Part shown: piece by piece, positions 8,146 to 16,994 of the stretch
How positions within the stretch are numbered: the stretch's first letter is position 1
Layout of the letters: every line of letters begins with the position of its first letter
Assembly (NCBI GenBank): GCA_937139415.1
Contig: CAKZPS010000063.1
Span: forward strand, 1 to 64,000
Direction: 5' to 3'
Source: an uncultured bacterium
GTDB lineage: Bacteria; Atribacterota; Atribacteria; Atribacterales; Caldatribacteriaceae
Length of the DNA stretch: 64,000 bases
The notes under the pieces: model-generated
Seen by the model: only the letters and a program-made list of their open reading frames with translations
Told to the model about the DNA's origin: nothing
Database searches by the model: none
Made by a program: the position numbers and the translations under genes

Positions 8146-10295
8146 ATGGTCTTCAAACATTTGTTCGAGCCAATCTGGATTGGGAACGTGGAGATACCGA
8201 ATCGTATTTGTCACGTTCCTACCGATATCAGTTCCGCCCATGCTGATGGTTCAGTGAGTGCGCGGGATATTCACCATCATGCTACTATTGCCAAGGGGGG
8301 TACCGGCTTCATTATTGTCGGCGCTACCTCTCCTTGGGGAAAGACCGGCCGTTCCACGGTCACTTGTATTGTGGCTGATGGTGATGAGTATATCCAGGTC
8401 TTGCTCGTTTAGCGGAGAGTATACACCGGTATGGGGCGAAATGTGCGGTGCAGCTCCAACATCCAGGTCGACAGGCAGCTCTCCCGCGGGAAGGGAAGTT
8501 TGCTTCTACCGATATGGTGGTCAATTTACCTTGGTCACAAAGCCACCCTATCATTTATGCGAGTGAAGAGGAGAGTCTCACCAGGAAATCTATGCATGTC
8601 CTGACTACCGATGAGATACCCGCTCTCATTGACCTCTTCGCCGAGGCGGCGTGGCGTGTGAAGCAGGCAGGGTTTGATGCGGTGGAACTTCACGCCGCCC
8701 ATGGGTACCTCCTTTCGGAATTTATGAGTCCCTATCTGAATCGTCGGGGCGATCGTTTTGGGGGAAGTTTTGAGAATCGTATGCGTTTTCCCTTAGCGGT
8801 TATTGAGGCTATTCAAAGGAAATGTGGCCGGGATTTTCCGATTTTGGTCCGTTACTCGGTAGATGAATGGGTGCCGGGAGGTCGAGAGTTGCAGGAATCT
8901 ATCCGAGTGGCGAAGGTATTCGAGGAGGCCGGGGTAGCTGCTTTAGACTTGAGCCAGTGTCTTCAGGAGAGTCCTGGAGCTGGCTTTGATCCCATGTATT
9001 ACCCTGAGGGATGGACGATGTATGCTTCCCAAGCGATAAAAAAGGAGGTTCGTATCCCGGTCATCAACAGTCATTCCTTACGTAACCCCGAGTACTGTGA
9101 ACAAATCTTAGCCCAAGGGAAGGTGGACATGGTTGGTCTCTCCCGCCAACTCCTCGCCGATCCCTATTGGCCGATCAAAGCCAAATACGGTCAAATCAAA
9201 AACATTCGCCGATGTATTTCCTGTCTTACCGGGTGTTGGCAGGAATCGCTGATGGCTAAAAAAGAAATCGCTTGTGCTATAAATCCTGCTTGTGGAAACC
9301 CCGAATTTGAAATTCGTCGAAAAGTCGCTCGAACCCTGCGCGTTGCCGTAGTGGGAGGAGGCCCTGCAGGAATGGAAGCAGCCCGTCATGCAGCAGAGCG
9401 GGGACATGCGGTAACGCTCTATGAGCAAACGGGAGAGTTAGGTGGAGCCGTTTTGGGGTGTTGCCTCGTTCCGGGTAAAGATAAGATGAAGTGGTATGTT
9501 GACTGGATTCGACATCAACTGCAGCAACTGGGGGTTGAGGTTCGTCTGCGGGTTGCACCTGGTGGGGAAGAACTTTCGGTATACGATGTAGTCATTAATG
9601 CTACTGGCGCTCATTCCTACTGTCCTCCGGTAAAGGGCATGCAGGAACGGGTTATTCCTTTTGAAAGGATTATGGCTTGTCCTAAGTTATCTTGCGAATT
9701 TCATCCTCATGACGGGAGGAAACCTCAGAAGCTAGAGGGTACCAAAGTGATCGTATGGGGAGACCATTATCCTGCAGCGGACACCGCCGCGTTTTTGGCC
9801 TCCATAGGGAAAGAAGTGACCATCGTTACCCCGTATCGGGAGTTTGGGTTAAGCATTGAGCCTATCCACATGTACGTTCTCCGTAAGCGTTTCCAACAAC
9901 AGGATGCCGAAGCTCTCCATTCTGAGCCCTTCCGTTTTCCGGTCAGAGTGTATTCGCGGAGCGTTCTCCTTGAGATCGGTGAACAGAGTGTAACCATCCT
10001 TCGGGAAGGAGAGTTTGTCTCTCTTCCTTATGATCACATTGTCACCTGTTTTACTCGACCTAATCCGATTCTTCCTGGAATCTTGCAGAGTGTTTCCGTT
10101 CCCTGGGTGAGTGTAGGTGATGCAGTACGACCACGGAATCTTCATGCGGCGGTAAAAGAGGGGACGTGGGTAGGACTGACGGTAGAGGAACAAATCATAT
10201 ACAATCCCAATCGAGCTCTGGTAAACGATCTTCCTCTCGATGTTCGAAGACAACTTTTTTCTCCTCTCAACGACACTTGGGAAAAGGAGGGATGA
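8146..10295 (+). pseudogene. NADH:flavin oxidoreductase, old yellow enzyme / 2,4-dienoyl-CoA reductase type (frameshifted)
   Basis: Two-part enzyme. An FMN-binding barrel (about residues 1-340) is followed by iron-sulfur cysteines (CISCLTGCW, then CAINPACGNP) and a pyridine-nucleotide/FAD domain starting RVAVVGGGPAGMEAAR. This is the FadH / trimethylamine dehydrogenase / NADH oxidase layout. It starts at ATG 8146 after AAGGAGG. The frame is lost near 8394: ATCCAGG lacks one C, and restoring ATCCCAGG gives DEYIPGLARLAES and a 716-residue protein. The barrel motif HAAHGYLLSEFMSP with NRRGDRFGGS is intact. In sugar clusters such enzymes reduce enones or oxidise sugar-derived intermediates; the substrate is unknown. 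The next gene starts 3 bases after its stop. Confidence 0.82.
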
Positions 10296-10298
10296 ACC

Positions 10299-11330
10299 GT
10301 GAAGTTTCGTGTCTTAGTGGTTGGTGTTGGAGGAATGGGGGCTTCACACACCCGGGCGTATGCTCACCTTCCCGGTTTCGAGATTGTCGGTTTAGTAGTA
10401 GCACGTAATGTCGATCGAGCGAAACAATTAGCTTCACGGTTGGGGCTCTCGGTGCCGATCTTCACCGATTACTACGAAGCGATGAGGAACACTAAGCTCG
10501 AGGTAGTATCCATTAATACTTATACTGATACTCATGCAGAGTACGCCATATACGCCATGCAACAGGGATGTCATGTTTTTTTAGAGAAACCTATTGCTCA
10601 GAATGTCTCCGATGCAGAGAGAGTAGCACAGGTCGCGCGAGATACAGGAAGAAAATTGGTGGTGGGGTATATTCTCCGACACCATCCTTCGTGGCAACGA
10701 TTCATTGAATATGCTCGACAAATGGGTAAGCCATTGGTCATGCGAATGAATCTCAATCAGCAGAGTTACGGTCATGAATGGGAGGTCCATAAGGAATTCA
10801 TTCGCCGAATGCCTCCTTTGGTGGATTGTGGCGTGCATTATGTGGATGTCATGTGTCAGATGACGCGAGCAAAGGCGAAACGTGTTCACGGTATTGCTGC
10901 CCGTTTGACCGATGAAGTACCTGTGGGAACTCACAACTATGGAGCAATGCATATCGTCTTTGACGATGGTTCGGTAGGATGGTATGAGGTAGGATGGGGT
11001 CCCATGATTAGTCGGACGACTTTTTTCGTGAAAGATGTTTTTGGGCCCAATGGCTCGGTGAGCATTGGTAAAGATGTGAGTCAGGTCGATCCTTCCGATG
11101 TTTCCCAACATACCGCCGTGAATACTTTAGTAGTTCATTGGAGTGACCGGGATAGTAACGGAAACCGATTACGTCAAGATGAATATATTGAAATTCAGGA
11201 CGAACCGAGTCATGAGGAATTGTGTCAACGGGAGCAAGAATACCTCTATCGGGCAATCGTAGAAGACATTGATTTATCGGACCACGTTGATGACGCTGTC
11301 CAGAGTCTCAAAATCTGTTATGCGCTGTAG
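10299..11330 (+). CDS. Gfo/Idh/MocA family oxidoreductase
   Basis: NAD(P)-dependent sugar or inositol dehydrogenase, 343 residues. The Rossmann fingerprint VVGVGGMGASHTRAY is at residues 6-20 and the family motif HVFLEKPIAQN (EKP lysine) near 90-100. The C-terminal half contains DCGVHYVDVM, the usual GxHxxD substrate and catalytic element. It starts at GTG 10299 with AAGGAGGG upstream, three bases after the previous gene. Located with NagA/NagB homologues and the flavin reductase, it probably oxidises a hydroxyl of an imported sugar or its derivative; the exact substrate cannot be read from the sequence. Intact. Confidence 0.85.
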   Translation: MKFRVLVVGVGGMGASHTRAYAHLPGFEIVGLVVARNVDRAKQLASRLGLSVPIFTDYYEAMRNTKLEVVSINTYTDTHAEYAIYAMQQGCHVFLEKPIAQNVSDAERVAQVARDTGRKLVVGYILRHHPSWQRFIEYARQMGKPLVMRMNLNQQSYGHEWEVHKEFIRRMPPLVDCGVHYVDVMCQMTRAKAKRVHGIAARLTDEVPVGTHNYGAMHIVFDDGSVGWYEVGWGPMISRTTFFVKDVFGPNGSVSIGKDVSQVDPSDVSQHTAVNTLVVHWSDRDSNGNRLRQDEYIEIQDEPSHEELCQREQEYLYRAIVEDIDLSDHVDDAVQSLKICYAL

Positions 11331-11381
11331 AATCTTACCTCTCAGGACGTGCTGTGGATCTCTGAGGAGGGGAGGAAGCTC

Positions 11382-12760
11382 ATGATTTTGCCTCGTATCG
11401 GGTTTATCGTTTTTGGTGTACACAGGGGAATCAATGACCCCTTGGGGAAACCCTTTATCGATGAGAATCTCGTTGCGGCTTCCAAAAATGCGTTGAGAAG
11501 AGGGGATTGACTTTGTAGAACATGAGACGGTGGTAGCTTGTAAAGAGGAAGCTAAGAAAACTTTATGGAGCGTGAAGCACCGTGAAGATGTTGATGGGGC
11601 GATCCTCTTCTCTGGTGCTTGGGTATGGGCAGCGCATCTTGTTGGGGCGATTCGGGATTACGCTCTCACCGGTAAAGGGGTTCTCGTTTGGACCCATCCC
11701 GGTTTCCAGGGCTGGCGGACCGTGGAGGACTGGTTATGCATGGTGCTCTCCTTGAGATTGGAATTCCCCACAAGTTTGTGTACGGTGGATGGGATGAGCC
11801 TTCTGCGCTTGAAGCAATCGTGAGTTACTGTAAGGCAGCCCATTTTGAAAAATATCCTCAATCCTTCCACAGTTGATACTTTTGGAGGACGGGAGATGGG
11901 GCAAACCGTAGGCATAGCAGATCCTTCGCAATGGATGCGGGTCTTTGGGGTTGATATCGACAGTCGAGATACGACTGAACTCATTCGCATCGCAGAGGGG
12001 GTGGATAGAGAAGAACTTAAAGCACTGAAACCACGATTGTTGGAGCTTTTTAAAGCTTTACCCCCCCGAGAACGTGGCTAACGAACGTTCCATACCCTTG
12101 TATTTGGCCATCAGAAAAGTCGTGGAAAGAGAAAAATGGGACTTCTATACGATTCAATCCTTTCTGGGGTTGGGTGACGATTACTGTGCTACTTGTTTTG
12201 CTCAATCGATGACGCTCGAAAATGGAATACCTACTTCTACCTTAGGCGACCTCAATACCGCTCTTACTACTTTTCTCCTCACCAAACTGAGCAAAGAGAG
12301 AGTTTACTATGGTGATCTCCAGCACGTCGATAGAGAGAGAATAGAGGTAAAAATCATCGGTGATGGTGCTATCCCCCCGTCGCTGGCCGGCAAGGTTGGA
12401 TCGGCTGGATTCACTCAACACGGGATTCCCACTGAAAGGCAGGCCGGCGGATTGGCGGTTCGTTTGATCTGTAAAGCGGGGGATGGGGTTCTCGCCCGTT
12501 TGGGAAGGAGACGTGGCCAATTTGTCATGGTCATTGCCCGAGTGTCTATCTTCGAACCTTCGGAGGAAGAGGTACCAAAAAGGCTTGCAGAATGTGGTAT
12601 TCCTTTCTGGCCGCATGGATTTGTTTCCGTACATGGTGATATCCAAAAGCTTCTCGAAGTATGGATGAACGAATACGCTTGTTTAGGTTATGGGGCAGAA
12701 CTCTATTCGCCCTTAATCGATTTTTGTGAAATGGTGGGAATAGAAACGGTGACCATTTAA
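11382..12760 (+). pseudogene. L-fucose/L-arabinose isomerase-like protein (four frameshifts)
   Basis: A protein of about 459 residues can be rebuilt by four small corrections and resembles the fucose-isomerase-like family (COG2407): IDFVEHETVVACKEEA, GAWVWAAHLVGAI, GLVMHGALLEIGIPHKFVYG, FTQHGIPTERQ. It starts at ATG 11382 after GAGGAGGGGAGGA. The breaks are at about 11495-11500 (GA lost from GAGAGA), 11719 (one C lost before CGTGGAGG), 11843 (one extra T in TTTT) and 12061-12067 (one extra C in a run of seven). All are homopolymer or dinucleotide slips. The last gene of the cluster; once likely an isomerase for the sugar handled by the preceding dehydrogenases. Now probably non-functional. 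Confidence 0.75.
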
Positions 12761-12793
12761 ATTTTAACCTCATCTTTGTCAGGAGGGGGTGTT

Positions 12794-12841
12794 ACTCTAA
12801 TTTTCAGAGTGAGAATAGAGGTATTCTGATAACAATACCTC
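12794..12841 (+). terminator. Two consecutive hairpins ending the sugar cluster
   Basis: ACTCT...AGAGT (12794-12810) is followed by a perfect 8-bp stem, GAGGTATT (12818-12825) with AATACCTC (12834-12841), and an 8-base loop. They lie 35-80 bases after the last stop codon of the cluster. There is no strong T tract, so termination is inferred rather than certain. Confidence 0.45.
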
Positions 12842-12923
12842 CCCTCTCCATTACTTTGGGGCATGAGTCCTCATCTCTTTGAGGGTAACATCCTCGCTGA
12901 GATTTACGCCCTTCCTTCTTTCT

Positions 12924-12951
12924 TTGAAAAATTACCTCCTTGCAGTATAAT
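12924..12951 (+). promoter_or_regulatory. Sigma-70-type promoter for the FIST-GGDEF gene
   Basis: TTGAAA at 12924-12929, a 16-base spacer and a consensus TATAAT at 12946-12951, 32 bases before the start codon at 12984. Good match to both boxes. Confidence 0.7.
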
Positions 12952-12983
12952 CGGTGTAGGAACTTACCGAGTATGGTGAAGCG

Positions 12984-15014
12984 ATGGAGAATATCAAGTT
13001 CGAAATCGGTTGGAGCACGCATGAGGAGGAAGAGGTGGCTCTCCAAGAGGCTCTCTCCCCCATAAAGGAGAAAAGTGGAGCTTTTTCTTTCGCCTTTCTC
13101 TTTGCCACTCCTCACTATAATCCTCACCGGTTGGTCGATTGCTTTCGGCGCATGTTCCCCGCAGTAAAACTATTGGGTTGTGCTACTGAGGGTATTATCC
13201 TTCGAGAAACTTTGCTTTCTCGGGGGTTAGCGGTTTTAGTGCTTGGTGGAGAGGTGAAATCGTTCACGTTTAATGGGCAAGAACACCATCCTTTACTCCT
13301 GGGAGAGCAAGCGGGACGAGCTATCCAAGATGCCTCCTTTCGCGAGGGAACGGTGTTCATTTTCTTCGATGTTTCTATTGAAGTACCTTGTTTTCTCCAG
13401 GGAATATACAACATTTTAGGCCCTCATTTCTCTTATCTTGGAGGAGGTACAGAAACCTCTACTTGGACGGAAGAAGGTGTATGTAAAGGTTCAGTCAGTG
13501 TTGGGGTAGTGGAGGGGATTGCCTTTTCCACTCAGGTAGGACATGGGTGGTCGCCCACTCAAGACCTCTTGGTGGTTACGAAAACAAGAGGAAGGGAAGC
13601 CATCGAAATTGATGGTATTGCTCCTTATGGGGCTTATCGGGAGAGAATAGGAACGGTTGCGCAGGAAAATTTTCTGCACGCTGCGGCTCTCCATCCCTTG
13701 GGTTTTCTCAACGTTTTTGGTGAATATCTCATCAGAGACCCGGCCTATCTCACTCCTGAGGGATCTATCGGTTTTGTGGGGAGTCGGGTTCCCTCGGGAG
13801 CGGTGGGGTATATCATGGAAGGGACGGAAGAAAAACTTCTCTCTACGGTAAAAGAAGTGACCCGAAGGGCCAGGCAGAAAATAGAAAAGCCTTGTTTTGC
13901 TCTGGTCTTCGATTGCGTGAGTCGTTCCTCCTTTTTAGGGAATCGCTATAAAGAGGAGCTTCGAGAAATTGTGCATCATCTCGGTGACATTCCCACGGTA
14001 GGTTTTCTCAGTACCGGAGAGGTTCATCCTTATGGACATGCTCCTCGTTTCCATAATAAGACTGTGGTGGTCTTGGTAGGAGGAGAAGGGGCACAAAATG
14101 CTTCTTACTCGCCGCTTCGTTCTCAGCTTACCCTTGAAGCAGAACTTGCCATCCTCCATGAAATTTCGGCGTTCTCCTTTTCCGGTTCTTACCCCGAGTT
14201 TTTCCAAGAAACCGTTGAAAGAGCGGTACGGCTTTTTGGAGTTCAAAAAGTGGCTCTTCTTACTTCGCAGGAGGAACAAGAGTTCTTTGCCTCTTTTGGT
14301 TTGTCTCTTCCTGAGTCTATGCCTACGGATCCGAAAGCTTGTTCAGAAAAGCAACTTCTTTTCCTTTTGGGGAAGAAACAAGAGTTGGGACGACTCTTTT
14401 TCGAGACCCTCAAGCCGATCACCTCTCGAGAGAGGCGACTCTATACCCTCTTTGCCCGTAAAATTGAGGATATTCTCCGTGAAGCGAGCTATCTCATGGA
14501 GAAAGAACAGGAATTGAGAAGATTAGAATATCTCTCGCACACTGATGACCTGACCGGCCTTTATAACCGTCGGGGGTTTTTCTTCCTCGCTCAGCATCAA
14601 CTCTCCCTCGCTCGGAGGGAAAGTAAACCCTCGGTCCTCTTGTACCTCGATTTGGATAACCTGAAGTGGATTAATGACCATTTTGGTCACCACATGGGCG
14701 ACAGAGCCTTGCAAGAATTCAGTAATCTTTTGCGAAGAGTCTTTCGCCAATCCGACCTCATCGCTCGCATCGGAGGAGACGAATTCGCTCTGCTTCTCTT
14801 AGGTGTGGCGGGCGAGGAACTCGACGAAATCATCCACCGCCTCAACCAAGCGGTGGAAGAATGGAATAAGGAGAACGAAGGGTCGTACCATCTCTCTTTT
14901 AGTGTCGGAGGTGCTTTGCTTGATCCCTCAGAATCGGTGAATCTCCATGAGCTCCTCCACCTCGCCGACCAGGAGATGTATCAGAAGAAGAGAACGAAAA
15001 ATTTGAGTATGTAA
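12984..15014 (+). CDS. FIST sensor domain diguanylate cyclase (GGDEF)
   Basis: 676 residues. Residues ~30-230 form a FIST_N domain (LLGCATEGIILRE, LGGGTETSTW) and ~235-380 a FIST_C domain (PYGAYRERIG, VGFLSTGEVHPYG). FIST domains are predicted to bind small ligands such as amino acids. After a linker, a GGDEF domain (about 520-676) starts HTDDLTGLYNRRGFF and has an intact active site, GGDEF, at 597-601. The inhibitory RxxD site (RQSD) is exactly five residues upstream, so product inhibition by c-di-GMP is expected. No membrane segment is evident, so it is probably a cytosolic sensor making c-di-GMP from GTP. It is a single gene with its own promoter. A c-di-GMP-I riboswitch lies at 25.1 kb. 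Confidence 0.88.
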   Translation: MENIKFEIGWSTHEEEEVALQEALSPIKEKSGAFSFAFLFATPHYNPHRLVDCFRRMFPAVKLLGCATEGIILRETLLSRGLAVLVLGGEVKSFTFNGQEHHPLLLGEQAGRAIQDASFREGTVFIFFDVSIEVPCFLQGIYNILGPHFSYLGGGTETSTWTEEGVCKGSVSVGVVEGIAFSTQVGHGWSPTQDLLVVTKTRGREAIEIDGIAPYGAYRERIGTVAQENFLHAAALHPLGFLNVFGEYLIRDPAYLTPEGSIGFVGSRVPSGAVGYIMEGTEEKLLSTVKEVTRRARQKIEKPCFALVFDCVSRSSFLGNRYKEELREIVHHLGDIPTVGFLSTGEVHPYGHAPRFHNKTVVVLVGGEGAQNASYSPLRSQLTLEAELAILHEISAFSFSGSYPEFFQETVERAVRLFGVQKVALLTSQEEQEFFASFGLSLPESMPTDPKACSEKQLLFLLGKKQELGRLFFETLKPITSRERRLYTLFARKIEDILREASYLMEKEQELRRLEYLSHTDDLTGLYNRRGFFFLAQHQLSLARRESKPSVLLYLDLDNLKWINDHFGHHMGDRALQEFSNLLRRVFRQSDLIARIGGDEFALLLLGVAGEELDEIIHRLNQAVEEWNKENEGSYHLSFSVGGALLDPSESVNLHELLHLADQEMYQKKRTKNLSM

Positions 15015-15038
15015 ACCCAATTTTTGGAAAACGAGGAT

Positions 15039-15052
15039 ACCCCTTTAGGGGT
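15039..15052 (+). terminator. Short hairpin after the GGDEF gene
   Basis: ACCCC-TTTA-GGGGT, a 5-bp GC-rich stem 25 bases after the stop codon. There is no clear T run, so it is a possible weak terminator only. Confidence 0.3.
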
Positions 15053-15114
15053 GGTCATATTCGGCTACGATGAATCTGTTTTCTCCCTCATTTGAGGTAA
15101 AAATTTTCCGCTGA

Positions 15115-15143
15115 TTTTCAATCCCCTCTGGGTTGGTTATAAT
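15115..15143 (+). promoter_or_regulatory. Putative promoter of the WYL/cas transcription unit
   Basis: A consensus TATAAT at 15138-15143 with a weak -35 (TTTTCA, 15115-15120) at 17-base spacing. It is followed by an AAAGGGAGGTG ribosome site before the GTG at 15177. Confidence 0.5.
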
Positions 15144-15176
15144 AGGTACGAAAAGCTCTAAGGAAAGGGAGGTGAG

Positions 15177-16183
15177 TGGCATTCTCTAAGGAGTATCCCT
15201 TTTTCCCGCGCGGCGTTCGCTCCTTTTTCGCTTATATCGCCTTTTTCAAGAAATACAGCGAGGCTCGTTCCCAAACGTGAATCGACTGGCCTCTCTCCTT
15301 GAGGTAAGCCGTCGTACCGTCTATCGATACCTCGACATTTTGCAGGACGATTTTGGTGCACCCCTTGCTTTTTCTCGCGAGAGAGGGGGGATATTTTTTC
15401 ACTTCCTCTTGGAATTTCCCTTTTCCCGAATTCTCGGAAGGAGAACTCCTTTCGCTTTTCATTCTGGTAAATGTCCTGAAACAGTTTGAGAATACACCTC
15501 TTGAGGAATCACTCCAGGTTCTGCGCAAGAAACTCGAAAAAATTTTCCCCTCACTCTTAGGAATCATACCGGATAATCTGCGCATGATGCTTTCACCATT
15601 TGTTTCAGTTCTCGAACCCCGGGTATCAATCAGTGAAAATTTCCGAAAAGTCTTTGGGGCTATTCGAAATTATAGAAAGATTCGCATTACCTATCGTTCT
15701 CTTTCCTCCGGTGAGAGGAGGGTCCGCGACGTTGAACCCTATCACCTCTATAACTTTGAGGGAGTGTGGTATCTTTGTGGCTTTTGTCTCGAACGTCAAG
15801 CGTTACGTGATTTTGCTCTGGATCGCATGGAGGATATCGTGATTTTGCCAGAGCGGTTCGTGATGCCTCCTGATTTCGACCCGCATGTTTACCTCTCTCG
15901 GGCTTTTCGCATGTTTCGGGGAGAGGTTTGCCGAGTGGTTGTGCGCTTCGATCCCTACCAGGCTCAGTGGATACGGGAACGCATCTGGCATCCTACCCAA
16001 AAAATTACCGAGCTTGAGGACGGAGGGCTTCTTTTTGAAGTTGAGGGCAACCAGGAAGAGATCAAAAGATGGGTCATGGGGTATGGAACGCATGCTGAGA
16101 TCATAGAGCCACCCTCACTCCGGGAGGAGGTGAAGGAGGAGATTAAAAAATTGTATATCCAGTACTTTGAGAGTGACAGGTAG
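15177..16183 (+). pseudogene. WYL-domain transcriptional regulator of the cas locus (two frameshifts)
   Basis: Rebuilt protein of about 335 residues. It starts MAFSKEY at GTG 15177 (ribosome site GGGAGGTG), then has a DeoR-type winged helix (LFQEIQRGSF, LASLLEVSRRTVYRYLDILQ) and a C-terminal WYL domain (IRITYRSLSSGERR, then VEPYHLYNFEGVWYLCGFC, ALDRM). The frame shifts once between about 15205 and 15215 (near CCCGCGCGG) and once at 15385-15390, where a run of six G stands for five (restoring ERGGYFF). WYL proteins next to cas operons usually act as repressors that respond to nucleic-acid or nucleotide ligands. With both the HTH and the middle out of frame, control of the cas genes is probably lost. 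Confidence 0.8.
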
Positions 16184-16189
16184 TGTCAC
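16173..16189 (+). promoter_or_regulatory. Inverted repeat before cas6, candidate regulator operator
   Basis: Perfect palindrome GTGACA-N5-TGTCAC spanning the stop codon of the WYL gene and lying 41 bases before cas6. The spacing suits binding by a dimeric winged-helix protein such as the adjacent WYL regulator. A weak hairpin in RNA is the alternative. Confidence 0.4.
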
Positions 16190-16229
16190 CTTCAAGAATT
16201 ACAATATGTCCTGAAAGGAGGGAAGGGTA

Positions 16230-16994
16230 ATGCGAATACAGGTGACATTCAGGGTTGAACGCCTCCCTCTTTTGTATCGCAATGCCTTCATGAGTTTTCT
16301 CAAAGAGGTTCTGCAGGCGACACCCTCGGGAGAGAGGCGCTTTCCTGTGCTTTTTTTCTATGACCAGCGGAAAAACAAGGCTCCTAAGCCCTTTGGTTTT
16401 GCCGTTCGTTTTACCCATGACAAAGAACGTTTTGCTAAGGAGCAGGAATGGTTATACTTCACTTCTCCTCTCTTTTTGTACCTCTCTGTTTTCGAGGCCG
16501 GACCTTTCATCGACTTTTACAATGGTTTTCTTCAGGAACCGATCTATCCCTTCTTGAAAGAAGAGTTCGTACTTCCTCGGCCGGTGAGCATTCTTCCCCT
16601 TCGGGAGAAAAAAATCCTCAAAGAAGGAGCCCGCTTTCGTACGCTCTCGCCGATCTTGATCGAGGACGCTTCTCAAAAGCCCATCCTTCCGGAGGAAGAC
16701 CCCCAGGCTTTCCTGCGGGAACTCAACTACTATGCCGATACCATGCTTTCGGGAGTGCGAGGGAGAGGTCTTTTACGGGAGCTTGGATTTGAGCCGTTGA
16801 GGCTTCGGAAGGAGGTTGTAAAGCATGCCATAAAGAAAGGGGAAAAGGAATCTCGGGTGTATACCTTTACTTGTTTCAGCGGGGAATTCCTCATCCGTGG
16901 AGACCCCCAGGACCTCTATGACATTCAAATTCTCGGTCTTGGTCGGCGCCGTGCCCAAGGCTTTGGAATGCTTGAGGTAGTAGGCAATGGATGA
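16230..16994 (+). CDS. cas6: CRISPR-associated endoribonuclease Cas6
   Basis: Pre-crRNA processing nuclease, 254 residues. The C-terminal glycine-rich loop LGRRRAQGFGMLE (about 237-249) is the hallmark of Cas6, and the N-terminal MRIQVTFRVERLPLLYRNAF suits the first ferredoxin-like domain. The start ATG follows AAAGGAGGGAAG. It overlaps the next gene (cas8/cst1) by 8 bases, so it is the first gene of a compact cas operon. The frame is intact. Its natural substrate would be a repeat like the single one remaining at 24432-24460; with no array in the window it may have nothing to process. Confidence 0.85.
   Translation: MRIQVTFRVERLPLLYRNAFMSFLKEVLQATPSGERRFPVLFFYDQRKNKAPKPFGFAVRFTHDKERFAKEQEWLYFTSPLFLYLSVFEAGPFIDFYNGFLQEPIYPFLKEEFVLPRPVSILPLREKKILKEGARFRTLSPILIEDASQKPILPEEDPQAFLRELNYYADTMLSGVRGRGLLRELGFEPLRLRKEVVKHAIKKGEKESRVYTFTCFSGEFLIRGDPQDLYDIQILGLGRRRAQGFGMLEVVGNG

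Noticed and set aside
2589-12067. Phase variation or programmed frameshifting at the GA/CT and homopolymer sites
   Set aside because: The repeats are only two to three units or fewer than eight bases long, differ at every site and lack slippery-heptamer plus stimulator structure.
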